Positions 8,933 to 17,556 of a DNA stretch of 64,000 nt are shown one piece after another. This stretch comes from Niallia circulans NBRC 13626. Lineage in GTDB: Bacteria; Bacillota; Bacilli; Bacillales; Cytobacillaceae. Position numbers and translations under genes: made by a program. Position 1 is the stretch's first letter, and every line of letters begins with the position of its first letter. The DNA is taken from positions 248,001 through 312,000 of the forward strand of contig NZ_BCVE01000004.1 in assembly GCF_001591585.1 (NCBI RefSeq), in the 5' to 3' direction. The notes under the pieces are model-generated. The model was not told where the DNA came from. It searched no databases and worked only from the letters and a program-made list of their open reading frames with translations.

Positions 8933-9385
8933 TTATTCGCCTAAAAGTTCATTAAAACGATCCTTTGATTCTTTTTCGTCAAAGCTAGAAAAAATCCGGA
9001 AATGATCTTCGTCAATAATACGAAAATGCTGACTAATGATATTCTGCTGCAGAATAAATCCGTTCTTTTTTTCTACTTCTCTCCACCATACTTTTCCGCC
9101 CAATGTTTTCTCTTTTCGGTAATCCATTCCATCACGAGCAACGGTCTCCAACACCTCTAAAGGTTCATTACCAAATAAGAAGCGAACTGTTTCAGTTTCT
9201 CTAAAGAGTGCGCAAACCGCTACTACAGTAGACCAGCCAGCATATAGCCTACCTTTCTCAATTTGCACTAACGTCTTTTTTGACAAGCCAATAACCTCTG
9301 CCATCTTATCTTGGGTATATCCCGCTTCTGTGCGTATTAATCTCATCTTTTCTGATACACTCTCAATAATTTCTTCTCTAGTCAA
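8933..9385 (-). CDS. XRE-family transcriptional regulator
   Basis: The 150-residue protein has an N-terminal helix-turn-helix (about residues 9-65; RTEAGYTQDKMAEVIGLSKK, VQIEKGR). A C-terminal part of about 80 residues ends in a small domain with no recognised ligand pocket (WWREVEKKNGFILQQNIISQ). The frame starts at TTG 9385, with AAGGGA about 11 nt upstream; this start is uncertain. No obvious target operon is adjacent. Similar XRE proteins with this tail are common as uncharacterised regulators in Bacillus. Confidence 0.75.
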   Translation of the reverse strand: MTREEIIESVSEKMRLIRTEAGYTQDKMAEVIGLSKKTLVQIEKGRLYAGWSTVVAVCALFRETETVRFLFGNEPLEVLETVARDGMDYRKEKTLGGKVWWREVEKKNGFILQQNIISQHFRIIDEDHFRIFSSFDEKESKDRFNELLGE

Positions 9386-9580
9386 AGTTTCTTCATTCCC
9401 TTATTAGTTATGTGTAATTTTACACCATATTTACTATATTATAAGCTTCCTTTAGACAAATTTCAATTTAAAACTATTTGTTATTTAAAATTTATTTTTA
9501 TTCTCCAACTTTATTTGACTAAATATTTGCTTTACTTCCTAAAAAAAGAACTAGTAATAGAAGAAGCTAAATAAAAATAA

Positions 9581-9613
9581 AAAAGCCTATGTTCTCCATG
9601 AAAACAAGGCTTT
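9581..9613 (-). terminator. Intrinsic terminator of the chemoreceptor gene
   Basis: On the minus strand AAAGCCTTGTTTTC folds on GAGAACATAGGCTTT and is followed by T-rich sequence, 9 bases after the stop codon. Confidence 0.75.
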
Positions 9614-9621
9614 CCTGTTTA

Positions 9622-10920
9622 TTATTTTGCTAGATTGTATTGTGTTAGCGAATCCTTTAATTCCTCGTTACTGCTCTTCATTATTTCTGCTGTTTTTGCC
9701 ACATTTCCAATAGCAGAAGTTTGTTCATCTGTACTAGAAGCAATTTGTTCCACTGCCGCTGCAACTGACTCTGATACTTCTGATACTTTTGCAATAGAGC
9801 TAGAAATATGATTATTTTGCTCTACAACTCGATTTAGCTCTACTCTCATTTCTTTCACTGCCTCAATACTATTTACTACAGCCCTAGCAATTGCTGTAAA
9901 TTCTTTTTCTGTATCCTTTACGGCAGTATCTAATTCAGCAGTTTGATTAGTTGTTTCATAAATGGACATAACCGTGCTTTCCATTTCTTTCTCGATATTT
10001 TGAATCATATCTTGAATCTGTTTAGTAGCCGAATTTGTCTCTTCTGCTAAATTACGAACTTCATTGGCAACAACTGAGAAGCCTTTTCCATGCTCACCGG
10101 CTCTAGCAGCTTCAATGCTTGCATTTAAAGCAAGCAGGTTTGTTTGTTCTGCTATTCTATTAATTGTAGAAGTAATTTTAGAGATATCTAAGACTTTTTG
10201 ATATAAGCCACTAATTCCAATACTTACTTCATTCGTTGATTTGCTAGCATTTTCATTACAAATTTTTAAAGTATTAATAGTCTTTTGTCCATTATGTGAT
10301 GCTTCTTGAGCATTTTCAGTTGCTTTCTTAATGATTTGATTTTTCCCTTCCATATTATCGATGGAATTGGTTAAGCTATCTATCTCTCTTTTCACTTCTT
10401 CTAATTCGGAAGCCTGGCTAACAGCTCCCTCAGCAATTTCAGCCATTGCTCTACCAATTTCTTCGGCACTAGCCAATGTTTCCTCAGCAATTACAGATAC
10501 ATCACTAGCTTGACTTATTCCAGTTTCATTTACATTTTTCAAGCTTGAAACAAGGAAGGCAAACTTTTCTTGCAATTCGCTAATAGAACGATTCAGCTGG
10601 CCAATTTCATCTTTCGATTTATCATTGAATTCAACAGATAAATCACCATGTGCCAACCTATGTACCTTGTCATTAAGACGGGATATGGCTTTTAATTTCC
10701 CCTTCATTAGCACATTAAAAACCAGTGCGCTTAATATAGTAAGAATAATTACTGAAGCTACTATGATTAAATAATCGCTATAAGTGAAGGATAACAAACC
10801 TTGCAAATTTTCGTTTTTAGCAATAAAAAACCCGCTAAAAGCACTAATACAAGTAGTAATAAGGAGAAGCACATTAAACCCAATAAGCGATTTCCCTTTA
10901 AAATTATCTTTCTTTTTCAT
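9622..10920 (-). CDS. Methyl-accepting chemotaxis protein without an extracellular sensor domain
   Basis: The start at ATG 10920 is supported by AGAGAGGA 8 nt upstream; longer frames to 10974 lack such a site. The 432-residue product has two transmembrane helices near residues 11-32 and 48-70, separated by only about 15 residues, then a HAMP domain (about 70-125) and a full signalling domain. The conserved hairpin tip [19 protein letters not shown] is intact. With almost no outside loop it cannot bind a ligand in a classical periplasmic-type domain; it may sense membrane state or an intracellular cue, or couple to another receptor. It would act on CheA/CheW at the cell pole. Confidence 0.9.
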   Translation of the reverse strand: MKKKDNFKGKSLIGFNVLLLITTCISAFSGFFIAKNENLQGLLSFTYSDYLIIVASVIILTILSALVFNVLMKGKLKAISRLNDKVHRLAHGDLSVEFNDKSKDEIGQLNRSISELQEKFAFLVSSLKNVNETGISQASDVSVIAEETLASAEEIGRAMAEIAEGAVSQASELEEVKREIDSLTNSIDNMEGKNQIIKKATENAQEASHNGQKTINTLKICNENASKSTNEVSIGISGLYQKVLDISKITSTINRIAEQTNLLALNASIEAARAGEHGKGFSVVANEVRNLAEETNSATKQIQDMIQNIEKEMESTVMSIYETTNQTAELDTAVKDTEKEFTAIARAVVNSIEAVKEMRVELNRVVEQNNHISSSIAKVSEVSESVAAAVEQIASSTDEQTSAIGNVAKTAEIMKSSNEELKDSLTQYNLAK

Positions 10921-11228
10921 TCGTAACATCCTCTCTTCCGCCGTCCATAATAAGGAGCCATCTCCTAGCAACACCTTTAAATATCCTTAAAACGCTTTCA
11001 CATATAATAACTTTGTTCTCTCTCTATGTCTTTAATATCGGTAATTTTTACCCATTTTTTAGCCTTTATTTGTAATTCTTTTATAAATTTTTTTACAGAA
11101 ATAAAAATAGGAGAAATGCCTAATTTTTATTGATTCACGTAAGAATCGGAAAGTTTACTTAGCCAAATTTTTTTCTAAGCATAAAATACAACGATATCTC
11201 CTTCTTAGAAAATTAGAAAGGATGACTG

Positions 11229-11780
11229 ATGTTGTTTAATATATTTGTAGATCAACAGATTAAATTACGTTTATTAGAGCGGACGGACTCTCATGAACTA
11301 TTTCAATTAGTGAATAAAAATAGGAAGTATTTAAGAAAATGGCTTCCATGGGTGGATCAAATAACTTCTCCTTATCAATATCAAACAATCATTCCCATAT
11401 GGAATCAACTTTTCACAGAGCAAACAGAACTAAATGCAGGTATTTTTTTTAATAGTAGATTAGTAGGAATGGTTACATTACAACAAATTGATTGGGCAAG
11501 CCGCAAAGCTAGCATCGGCTATTTTTTAGCTGAAGATGCACAAGGGCATGGCATTATGACAAAATGTGTTGTTGCTATCTTAAATTATGCGTTTTACTAT
11601 TTAAAGCTAAACAGAATCGAAATACAATGTGGGGTGAAAAATAGCAAAAGCCAAGCAATTCCTGAGAAACTTTCCTTTAAAAAAGAAGGAATTATCAGAG
11701 ATGGCGAATTTCTTTATGACCATTTCCATGACCTATATTCCTATAGCATGCTGGCCAGAGAATGGGCAGCCAAATATTAG
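11229..11780 (+). CDS. GNAT acetyltransferase, RimL/RimJ (ribosomal protein) type
   Basis: The 183-residue protein has the family layout: an N-terminal IKLRLLERTDSHELFQLV, the RKYLRKWLPWVD motif typical of RimL/YdaF-like enzymes, an acetyl-CoA loop region (DAQGHGIMTKCVVAILNYAF) and the C-terminal signature NRIEIQCGVKNSKSQAIPEK. AAAGGATG lies 6-8 nt before the ATG. Members transfer acetyl groups to N termini of ribosomal proteins or to small amines. It stands alone between convergently and co-oriented genes. The exact acceptor is unknown. Confidence 0.85.
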   Translation: MLFNIFVDQQIKLRLLERTDSHELFQLVNKNRKYLRKWLPWVDQITSPYQYQTIIPIWNQLFTEQTELNAGIFFNSRLVGMVTLQQIDWASRKASIGYFLAEDAQGHGIMTKCVVAILNYAFYYLKLNRIEIQCGVKNSKSQAIPEKLSFKKEGIIRDGEFLYDHFHDLYSYSMLAREWAAKY

Positions 11781-11863
11781 ATTTCTATTCCACATGTACA
11801 CGAGAAGAAAGAATTTTTTATCTGCAGGACGTATTTCTCATCTTACTGGAGGTTTATACACTT

Positions 11864-11930
11864 AACTACTTTACGGGCAAATTTCGCTAACACACATTTT
11901 CTATTTTAGCCGTTTTATTGCCCGTTAAGA
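11864..11930. repeat. Inverted repeat after the acetyltransferase gene
   Basis: ACGGGCAA (11873-11880) and TTGCCCGT (11918-11925) pair, with partial flanking complementarity (TTAAC/GTTAA). There is no T tract, so terminator function is doubtful. Confidence 0.35.
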
Positions 11931-12079
11931 GTGGAATAATAACAAAGAATCGCTTGAATCCTCTTCCTCTCTTTATCTTCCAAGATTTTATTTTATGTAA
12001 GAAAAGGTATAATATAAGAAAATAGAAGTTTTAGGATACAAAAAAGATTGTAAACTAATACTGCCTTGAGAACAAAAGA

Positions 12080-13417
12080 ATGGTGATGAACGAAATAATG
12101 ATTGGAATGCAACTACTATTAATTGTCATACTGACTGCTTTTTCTGCTTTTTTTGTAGCAACAGAATTTTCTATTGTTCGTGTGCGACCTGCAAGAATTG
12201 AGCAACTTGCAGAGGAAGGCCACAAAAATGCGCGTACTGTAAAAAAAATCATTGAAAATATTGATGCTTATCTTTCGGCTTGCCAATTAGGAATTACTAT
12301 TACGTCTTTAGGATTAGGATGGTTGGGACAACCTACTATTTTAAAATTGATTCAGCCTTTAATGAATGAGTTGGCTGTACCAGCTGCTTTATCACAAGGT
12401 TTAGCCTTTGTTTTATCTTTTTCTATTATTACATATATTAATGTAGTGATTGGAGAGCTCTTTCCGAAGTCTGTTGCTATTATCCTTACAGAGAAGGTCT
12501 CTTTATTAGTGAGTAAACCATTAATCTGGTTTTATAACATTATGTATCCTTTTATATGGATTCTCAACAAATCATCTAGACAAGTAGCGAAGTTATGGGG
12601 AATTACCAATCCTACAACCAATAGTGACGCCTTGTCAGAAGAAGAACTGCAGATTGTACTAAAGGAAAGTTATAATAATGGGGAAATTAGTTTATCTGAA
12701 TACAACTATGTTAATCGTATTTTTGCTTTTGATAACCGGCTAGCAAATGAAATTATGATTCCAAGAACAGAAATGGTTACTTTATCAGACCATTTATCTA
12801 TTGATGAAGCAATAAATATTATTCAAAAAGAACGCTATACGAGGTATCCACTTACCAAAAATGATGATAAAGACAGCATTATTGGCTTTATCCATATTAA
12901 ACAATTACTAACGGACTGGTTAAAAAATGAAGGTTATGAAAATAAATCATTATTGGAGTATGCACAGCCGATTATTCATATAATCGAAACAACTCCAATT
13001 CAAGCTGTTTTCTTAAAGATGCAGAAGGAAAGAACGTCTATTGCCATTCTTCATGATGAATTCGGTGGAACAGCTGGTCTAATTTCCGCGGAAGATATCT
13101 TAGAAGAAATCGTTGGCGAGATTAGAGATGAATTTGACGAAGAGGAAACGCCTCTTATTCAAAAAATTAATGATCATCACTATATTCTTGATTCCAAGCT
13201 TCCCCTGACAGAGGTAAACGAGGTTTTATCGCTATCAATCGATCGAGAAGATATTCATACACTTGGTGGATGGATTTTATATCAAAATCCGAATTTAAAA
13301 AAAGGGGAAACAATCGAATATAATGGCTACTTATTCAAGATTGATAAAATGATTCGACAGCATATTTTTAGCTTTGATGTTCAAAAAATACCTGCACCCT
13401 TAGCAGAAGATAAATAA
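12080..13417 (+). CDS. CNNM/CorC-family transporter (DUF21-CBS-CorC_HlyC), copy 1
   Basis: The 445-residue protein has an N-terminal DUF21 membrane domain (about 1-195, with VATEFSIVRVRPARIEQLAEEG and SACQLGITITSLGLGW), a pair of CBS domains (about 210-335, NEIMIPRTEM, DEFGGTAGLISAEDILEEIV) and a C-terminal CorC/HlyC domain (about 350-435). CNNM/MpfA/YhdP proteins are implicated in magnesium export or cation resistance; older annotation calls them hemolysins. The ribosome site is weak: ATG 12080 and in-frame ATGs at 12086 and 12098 are all possible. A paralogue follows at 13915 and CorA lies 3 kb on, so the neighbourhood suggests divalent-cation homeostasis. Confidence 0.88.
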   Translation: MVMNEIMIGMQLLLIVILTAFSAFFVATEFSIVRVRPARIEQLAEEGHKNARTVKKIIENIDAYLSACQLGITITSLGLGWLGQPTILKLIQPLMNELAVPAALSQGLAFVLSFSIITYINVVIGELFPKSVAIILTEKVSLLVSKPLIWFYNIMYPFIWILNKSSRQVAKLWGITNPTTNSDALSEEELQIVLKESYNNGEISLSEYNYVNRIFAFDNRLANEIMIPRTEMVTLSDHLSIDEAINIIQKERYTRYPLTKNDDKDSIIGFIHIKQLLTDWLKNEGYENKSLLEYAQPIIHIIETTPIQAVFLKMQKERTSIAILHDEFGGTAGLISAEDILEEIVGEIRDEFDEEETPLIQKINDHHYILDSKLPLTEVNEVLSLSIDREDIHTLGGWILYQNPNLKKGETIEYNGYLFKIDKMIRQHIFSFDVQKIPAPLAEDK

Positions 13418-13422
13418 ATTTT

Positions 13423-13470
13423 GTACGATGAGCCGTTTTATGTGTAAGAACGGTTCATCGTACTATTTTT
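13423..13470 (+). terminator. Intrinsic terminator after CNNM copy 1
   Basis: GTACGATGAGCCGTT pairs with AACGGTTCATCGTAC (one G-U) and is followed by TATTTTTG. It separates the two paralogous genes transcriptionally. Confidence 0.9.
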
Positions 13471-13578
13471 GTTCCCTCTTCTTTCATATCTTGGATATAA
13501 GACAATTAACATGAAATTTCTCTTTTCTCATATATTTATTTTATAGACAGAAAATTAAAAAAGTAATCGTTATCAAGT

Positions 13579-13608
13579 TTGACTGGATAGTTTGGCTTAC
13601 CGTATAAT
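13579..13608 (+). promoter_or_regulatory. Likely sigma-A promoter of CNNM copy 2
   Basis: TTGACT and TATAAT are separated by 18 bases. The downstream gene begins about 300 bases later, which implies a long 5' leader. Confidence 0.6.
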
Positions 13609-13642
13609 AATTAGTAAAACTAAACAATTGCGAGGTGGTATA

Positions 13643-13660
13643 ATGGGATTGTTTATCTAA
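13643..13660 (+). CDS. Possible five-codon leader ORF (MGLFI)
   Basis: ATG GGA TTG TTT ATC TAA follows a good GAGGTGG site by 4-7 nt and lies about 35 bases after the predicted promoter start region. Its position in a long leader suggests a regulatory uORF, but a frame this short could be chance. Confidence 0.3.
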   Translation: MGLFI

Positions 13661-13871
13661 ATAAAGAAACTTCATACAGCTTCTTTCATACAAACGTTTA
13701 TTATACTAGCTTCCGCATCGAACCTGCTTTATAAATGTAATTTTTTTATAAAATATAAATCACTGGTGCATCCTCATGGCTGGAAAAACTGTGATTATGT
13801 GTAGAAAATAAAGAACTTTATTACTAGATTGTACTCGATAGAGATTTCGCTCATTTCAATCTGAATTAATC

Positions 13872-13907
13872 AGGAGGTGACTCCTTACTCGGTAAACGAG
13901 ATAAGGA
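13872..13907 (+). promoter_or_regulatory. Mutually exclusive hairpins at the CNNM copy 2 ribosome site
   Basis: AGGAG (13872-13876) can pair with CTCCT (13881-13885). Alternatively TCCTTACTCG (13882-13891) can pair with CGAG-A-TAAGGA (13897-13907), which hides the Shine-Dalgarno AAGGA of the next gene. The two folds share CTCCT and cannot coexist, as in a translational on/off switch. No known riboswitch class was recognised. Confidence 0.45.
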
Positions 13908-13914
13908 AATTTAT

Positions 13915-15291
13915 TTGGACATATTTAACTTGGTTATAATAGCCATTTTAATTGCTTTGACTGCTTTTTTTGTAGCTTCAGAGTTTGCTATTATTAGAGT
14001 TCGTAGTTCAAGGATTAATCAGCTTATAGAGGAAGGTCATAAAAATGCCCTTTCCGCCAAAAAGGTTACTAGCAATCTCGATGAATACTTATCTGCCTGC
14101 CAATTAGGGATAACTGTTACAGCGCTCGGTATTGGTTGGATTGGCGAAGAAACAGTTCAGCACGTTTTAGCACCATTACTACAAATTATCCATGTTCCTG
14201 ATACAGCAATAACCGTCTTATCCTTCTCTTTAGCATTCGCCTTCATTACTTTTTTACATGTAGTAGTTGGTGAACTTGCTCCCAAAACATTCGCCATTCA
14301 TAAGGCAGAACAAATTACTTTATGGGCAGCAAAACCATTAATCCTATTTTATAAACTGCTTTATCCCTTTATATGGACTTTGAATGGCTCTTCTAGAATT
14401 ATTACAAGAATGTTTGGAATAAAGGCTGCTTCTGAGCATGAGTTAGCACATACAGAAGAAGAACTTCGTATTATTGTTTCTGAAAGTTATAAAAATGGTG
14501 AAATCAACCAATCGGAGTTTAAATATGTAAATAATATTTTTGATTTTGATGATCGAATAGCTAAAGAAATTATGGTACCACGAACAGAAATTGCTTCTCT
14601 TGAACAATCAAGTACATTAGAGGAGTTGCTTAACCTTATCCAAAAAGAGCAATTTACTCGATATCCAATTACAGATGGGGATAAAGATCATATTATCGGC
14701 ATGATTAATGTAAAAGAAATCATGACAGAGTTACTTAAATCAAGAGATCTAACGACTAAAACATTAAAGCCATATATAAGGCCTGTCATCCGTGTAATTG
14801 AAACCTATCCTATTCAAGATCTATTGTTAAAAATGCAAAAAGATCGTATTCATATGGCCATCTTAATGGATGAATATGGTGGAACATCTGGATTAGTTAC
14901 AGTGGAAGATATTATTGAGGAAATTGTTGGCGATATATGGGATGAATTTGATCAGGAAGAGGTCCCTACTGTACGCACTATAAAGGAAAATCATTATATC
15001 TTGGATGCTAAGGTGTTAATAAATGAAGTAAATGCTTTACTGCAAATAGACATAAACGATGAAGTCATCGATACATTAGGCGGCTGGATTCTCACTTCTA
15101 ATTACGAAGCGTCAGAAGGAGACACAGTTATGTTCAAATCTTACGCTTTTAAAATTGTGGAAATGGAAGACCATCATATTAAATACGTCGAAGTAAAAAA
15201 ATTATCCGATGTCCCGGTACAGCAAACAAAGCATATTACGGTGCAGCAATCCATTCCCTCTCCTTCATCTGAGGCTGAGATTGTGTCCTAA
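13915..15291 (+). CDS. CNNM/CorC-family transporter (DUF21-CBS-CorC_HlyC), copy 2
   Basis: The 458-residue paralogue of the 12080 gene has the same domains in the same order: DUF21 (VASEFAIIRVRSSRINQLIE, SACQLGITVTALGIGW), CBS pair (AKEIMVPRTEIASLE, MDEYGGTSGLVTVEDIIEE) and a CorC/HlyC tail (LDAKVLINEVNALLQIDIND). It differs by an extended Ser/Pro/Thr-rich end. Translation starts at TTG 13915 with AAGGAA about 7 nt before. Its leader is long, with its own promoter, a possible uORF and alternative hairpins over the ribosome site, so expression is probably controlled separately from copy 1. Role inferred: efflux or sensing of a divalent cation. Confidence 0.88.
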   Translation: MDIFNLVIIAILIALTAFFVASEFAIIRVRSSRINQLIEEGHKNALSAKKVTSNLDEYLSACQLGITVTALGIGWIGEETVQHVLAPLLQIIHVPDTAITVLSFSLAFAFITFLHVVVGELAPKTFAIHKAEQITLWAAKPLILFYKLLYPFIWTLNGSSRIITRMFGIKAASEHELAHTEEELRIIVSESYKNGEINQSEFKYVNNIFDFDDRIAKEIMVPRTEIASLEQSSTLEELLNLIQKEQFTRYPITDGDKDHIIGMINVKEIMTELLKSRDLTTKTLKPYIRPVIRVIETYPIQDLLLKMQKDRIHMAILMDEYGGTSGLVTVEDIIEEIVGDIWDEFDQEEVPTVRTIKENHYILDAKVLINEVNALLQIDINDEVIDTLGGWILTSNYEASEGDTVMFKSYAFKIVEMEDHHIKYVEVKKLSDVPVQQTKHITVQQSIPSPSSEAEIVS

Positions 15292-15348
15292 AACATTTAA
15301 TACCAACTTTAAATAGAGGGTGGGACATAAGTATTTCAATCAAATATA

Positions 15349-15402
15349 CCCCCGAACAATTATACGTACACACTAAAAAATACTCGTATAATTGTTCGGG
15401 GG
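15349..15402. repeat. Perfect 18-bp inverted repeat
   Basis: CCCCCGAACAATTATACG (15349-15366) and its exact complement (15385-15402) flank an 18-base loop. A GAGGGTGGGACATAA stretch lies 30 bases before it. There is no T tract on either side beyond short T runs. It could be a bidirectional terminator between convergent genes or a dispersed palindromic element. Confidence 0.7.
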
Positions 15403-15559
15403 TTAATTAAATTTAAGAACGAAGGTTTGTGGTGATCACCGCAGCCTGAATACACTTCGCTTTCGATAGGGTACTCGTTAAGGCTATGTTCTCCTTCTAA
15501 GAGATTTCATTCAATGGCCGTAGCTGATTGAAGCAGAATGGAAATAAATTTTCTCTTCT

Positions 15560-16258
15560 TTAGTCATTCACCATTGACTCATCAAATTTATAACCTACAC
15601 CCCAAATAGTATGAATAAAAGGTTGTTCCTTTGTGCCAATCTTATTTCTTAACCGTTTGATATGGACATCTACCGTTCTCTCATCCCCATAGAACTGATA
15701 GCCCCACACTCGATCTAATAGCTGTTCCCTTGTGAAAACTTGTTTTGGATTACTGATTAAATAATAGAGTAGATCAAATTCTTTCGGTGTTAAATTAGTC
15801 ATTACTTTATTATTATAGATGACTTCTCTTGTTTCCTTGCTTATTTTAAAATGCTCTGTTGTAAGAAACTTGTCTTCAACCTGGTTCGTTGTTTCTTTTT
15901 GGTATCTTCTCGTTACCGCTTTAATTCTTGCCATCAATGTCAACGGGCTGAATGGTTTTGTTACGTAATCATCTGCCCCCATCTCCAGGCCAAGCACTTG
16001 ATCTGATTCGCTGTCTTTTGCAGTAAGCATAATAATCGGAACAGAACTAACTTCTCTAATCTTACGGCAAATCGTAACGCCTTCCATTCCTGGCAGCATC
16101 CAATCAATAATGATAATATCCCAGTTTTGATTTTCTAGGAAAAAGTCTAAAGCTTCTTTTCCATTGTGAATAAAATTCCCTTCATATCCTTCTTTTAAGA
16201 AAAACATTTCCAGCATGGAGCAAACACTCTCATTATCTTCGATTACAAGTATTTTCAT
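15560..16258 (-). CDS. OmpR/PhoB-family response regulator, orphan
   Basis: The 232-residue protein has a receiver domain (1-115) with acidic pocket E7/D8, phospho-acceptor D52, T79 and K101, and a winged-helix DNA-binding domain (about 130-228; DERTVDVHIKRLRNKIG, WGVGYKFDES). No sensor kinase is adjacent: corA is divergent upstream and a transporter is convergent downstream. It therefore needs a partner elsewhere, or may be controlled by other means. Target genes cannot be deduced. Confidence 0.88.
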   Translation of the reverse strand: MKILVIEDNESVCSMLEMFFLKEGYEGNFIHNGKEALDFFLENQNWDIIIIDWMLPGMEGVTICRKIREVSSVPIIMLTAKDSESDQVLGLEMGADDYVTKPFSPLTLMARIKAVTRRYQKETTNQVEDKFLTTEHFKISKETREVIYNNKVMTNLTPKEFDLLYYLISNPKQVFTREQLLDRVWGYQFYGDERTVDVHIKRLRNKIGTKEQPFIHTIWGVGYKFDESMVND

Positions 16259-16490
16259 CCTAACACTTCCTATTTTCTAGCATTCCTTCTTTGCTACTTA
16301 TTATAGCAGATGTAATGTGCAAGTTTCATTTCCAGCTAGCGAAAAGGAAGAAAAATAGTGTCTTTATTTGAAACAACCAAAACTCTAAACGATTCATCCA
16401 ATATTTCTGCATAAAAAGTTTTTTAATTGTAGTAAACTAATAAAATGAACTATCCTAGTTAATAACACCACCTATAAAGGAGTTATTGAT

Positions 16491-17438
16491 ATGATTCATT
16501 CTCTCGCTATAAATAAAGAGAAGCAGCTACTCACTAATCTTTCCGTTGAAGAGCTAGTTGCAGGTGATTATGAATGGTTTTGGGTTGACTTTGATCAGCC
16601 AATCGATGAAGAAATTGAAAAATTACATCATCCTTTTAATTTTCACCCCTTATCTATTGAAGATTGTCTTCATAATTTACAAAGGCCTAAAATTGATTAT
16701 TTTGAAACCTATACCTTTTTTGTCACTCATTGTTTAAATCCTAAAACAGTGAAGAAGGACGAGCTTAATATTTTTTTGGGGAAAAATTTTATCGTTACTT
16801 TCCATCATCATGCCTCTGTGGAAGTCAATGCCGTAAAAGAAATGTTACTAAAAGAGGAAACTGCAGCATGGACACAATACACGGTTCTTTATCAGCTACT
16901 CGATCACCTTGTAGATAATTATTTTCCTATTGTCTATGAAATTGAGGATTCTCTCGCAGAAATCGATGAAAATCCTACTAATAAAACGATGGAAGCATTG
17001 CTGGATGAATTATTTTCTACTAGGCACCAGCTGCTTTCCTTGCGACATACAGTCGTCCCAATGAAAGATTTATTACATCAAATGATTAATACGGAAAAAC
17101 TGGCTGCTCTCTTAATGAAAAGAGAATATTATTCTGATATCTATGACCATTTATTAAAAATCAGTGAATTAATTGAATCCAATCGTGAATTAACAACAGA
17201 CATAAGGGATAGTTATCTATCCTATAATTCTCATCATTCCAATCGAATTATGCAAATCCTTACTGTTATTACAACTATTTTTATGCCACTAAGTTTCTTA
17301 GCAGGCTTATATGGGATGAACTTTTTAAATATGCCGGAGCTGCACTGGCAATATGGATACTTCCTTCTATTATTTGTTATGGCCAGCATAGGAGTGGGCA
17401 TGTTTATATTGTTCAAAAGAAAAGGATGGTTTAAATAA
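16491..17438 (+). CDS. corA: CorA-family magnesium/divalent cation channel
   Basis: The 315-residue protein has a long cytoplasmic, mostly helical N-terminal domain and two C-terminal transmembrane helices (about 253-275 and 288-308). The selectivity signature YGMN (residues 274-277) is followed by an acidic loop (MPEL), and the charged tail ends KRKGWFK. AAAGGAG lies 8 nt before the ATG. CorA pentamers carry Mg2+ (also Co2+, Ni2+) into the cell. Its placement near two CNNM-family genes suggests a local cluster for Mg2+ handling. Confidence 0.93.
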   Translation: MIHSLAINKEKQLLTNLSVEELVAGDYEWFWVDFDQPIDEEIEKLHHPFNFHPLSIEDCLHNLQRPKIDYFETYTFFVTHCLNPKTVKKDELNIFLGKNFIVTFHHHASVEVNAVKEMLLKEETAAWTQYTVLYQLLDHLVDNYFPIVYEIEDSLAEIDENPTNKTMEALLDELFSTRHQLLSLRHTVVPMKDLLHQMINTEKLAALLMKREYYSDIYDHLLKISELIESNRELTTDIRDSYLSYNSHHSNRIMQILTVITTIFMPLSFLAGLYGMNFLNMPELHWQYGYFLLLFVMASIGVGMFILFKRKGWFK

Positions 17439-17556
17439 TATTCTGTTATTAAATGCAGAGCATTGATTAGCTATATTTCAAAACTATTATGATAAAATAG
17501 AATTATCACTATTTTCACCATATAGGATTATTACATAGAATTTGGGGGGATTAACG

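Noticed and set aside
13420-13914. M-box (Mg2+) or yybP-ykoY (Mn2+) riboswitch before CNNM copy 2
   Set aside because: The conserved core sequences of those classes are not found; only local alternative hairpins are seen.
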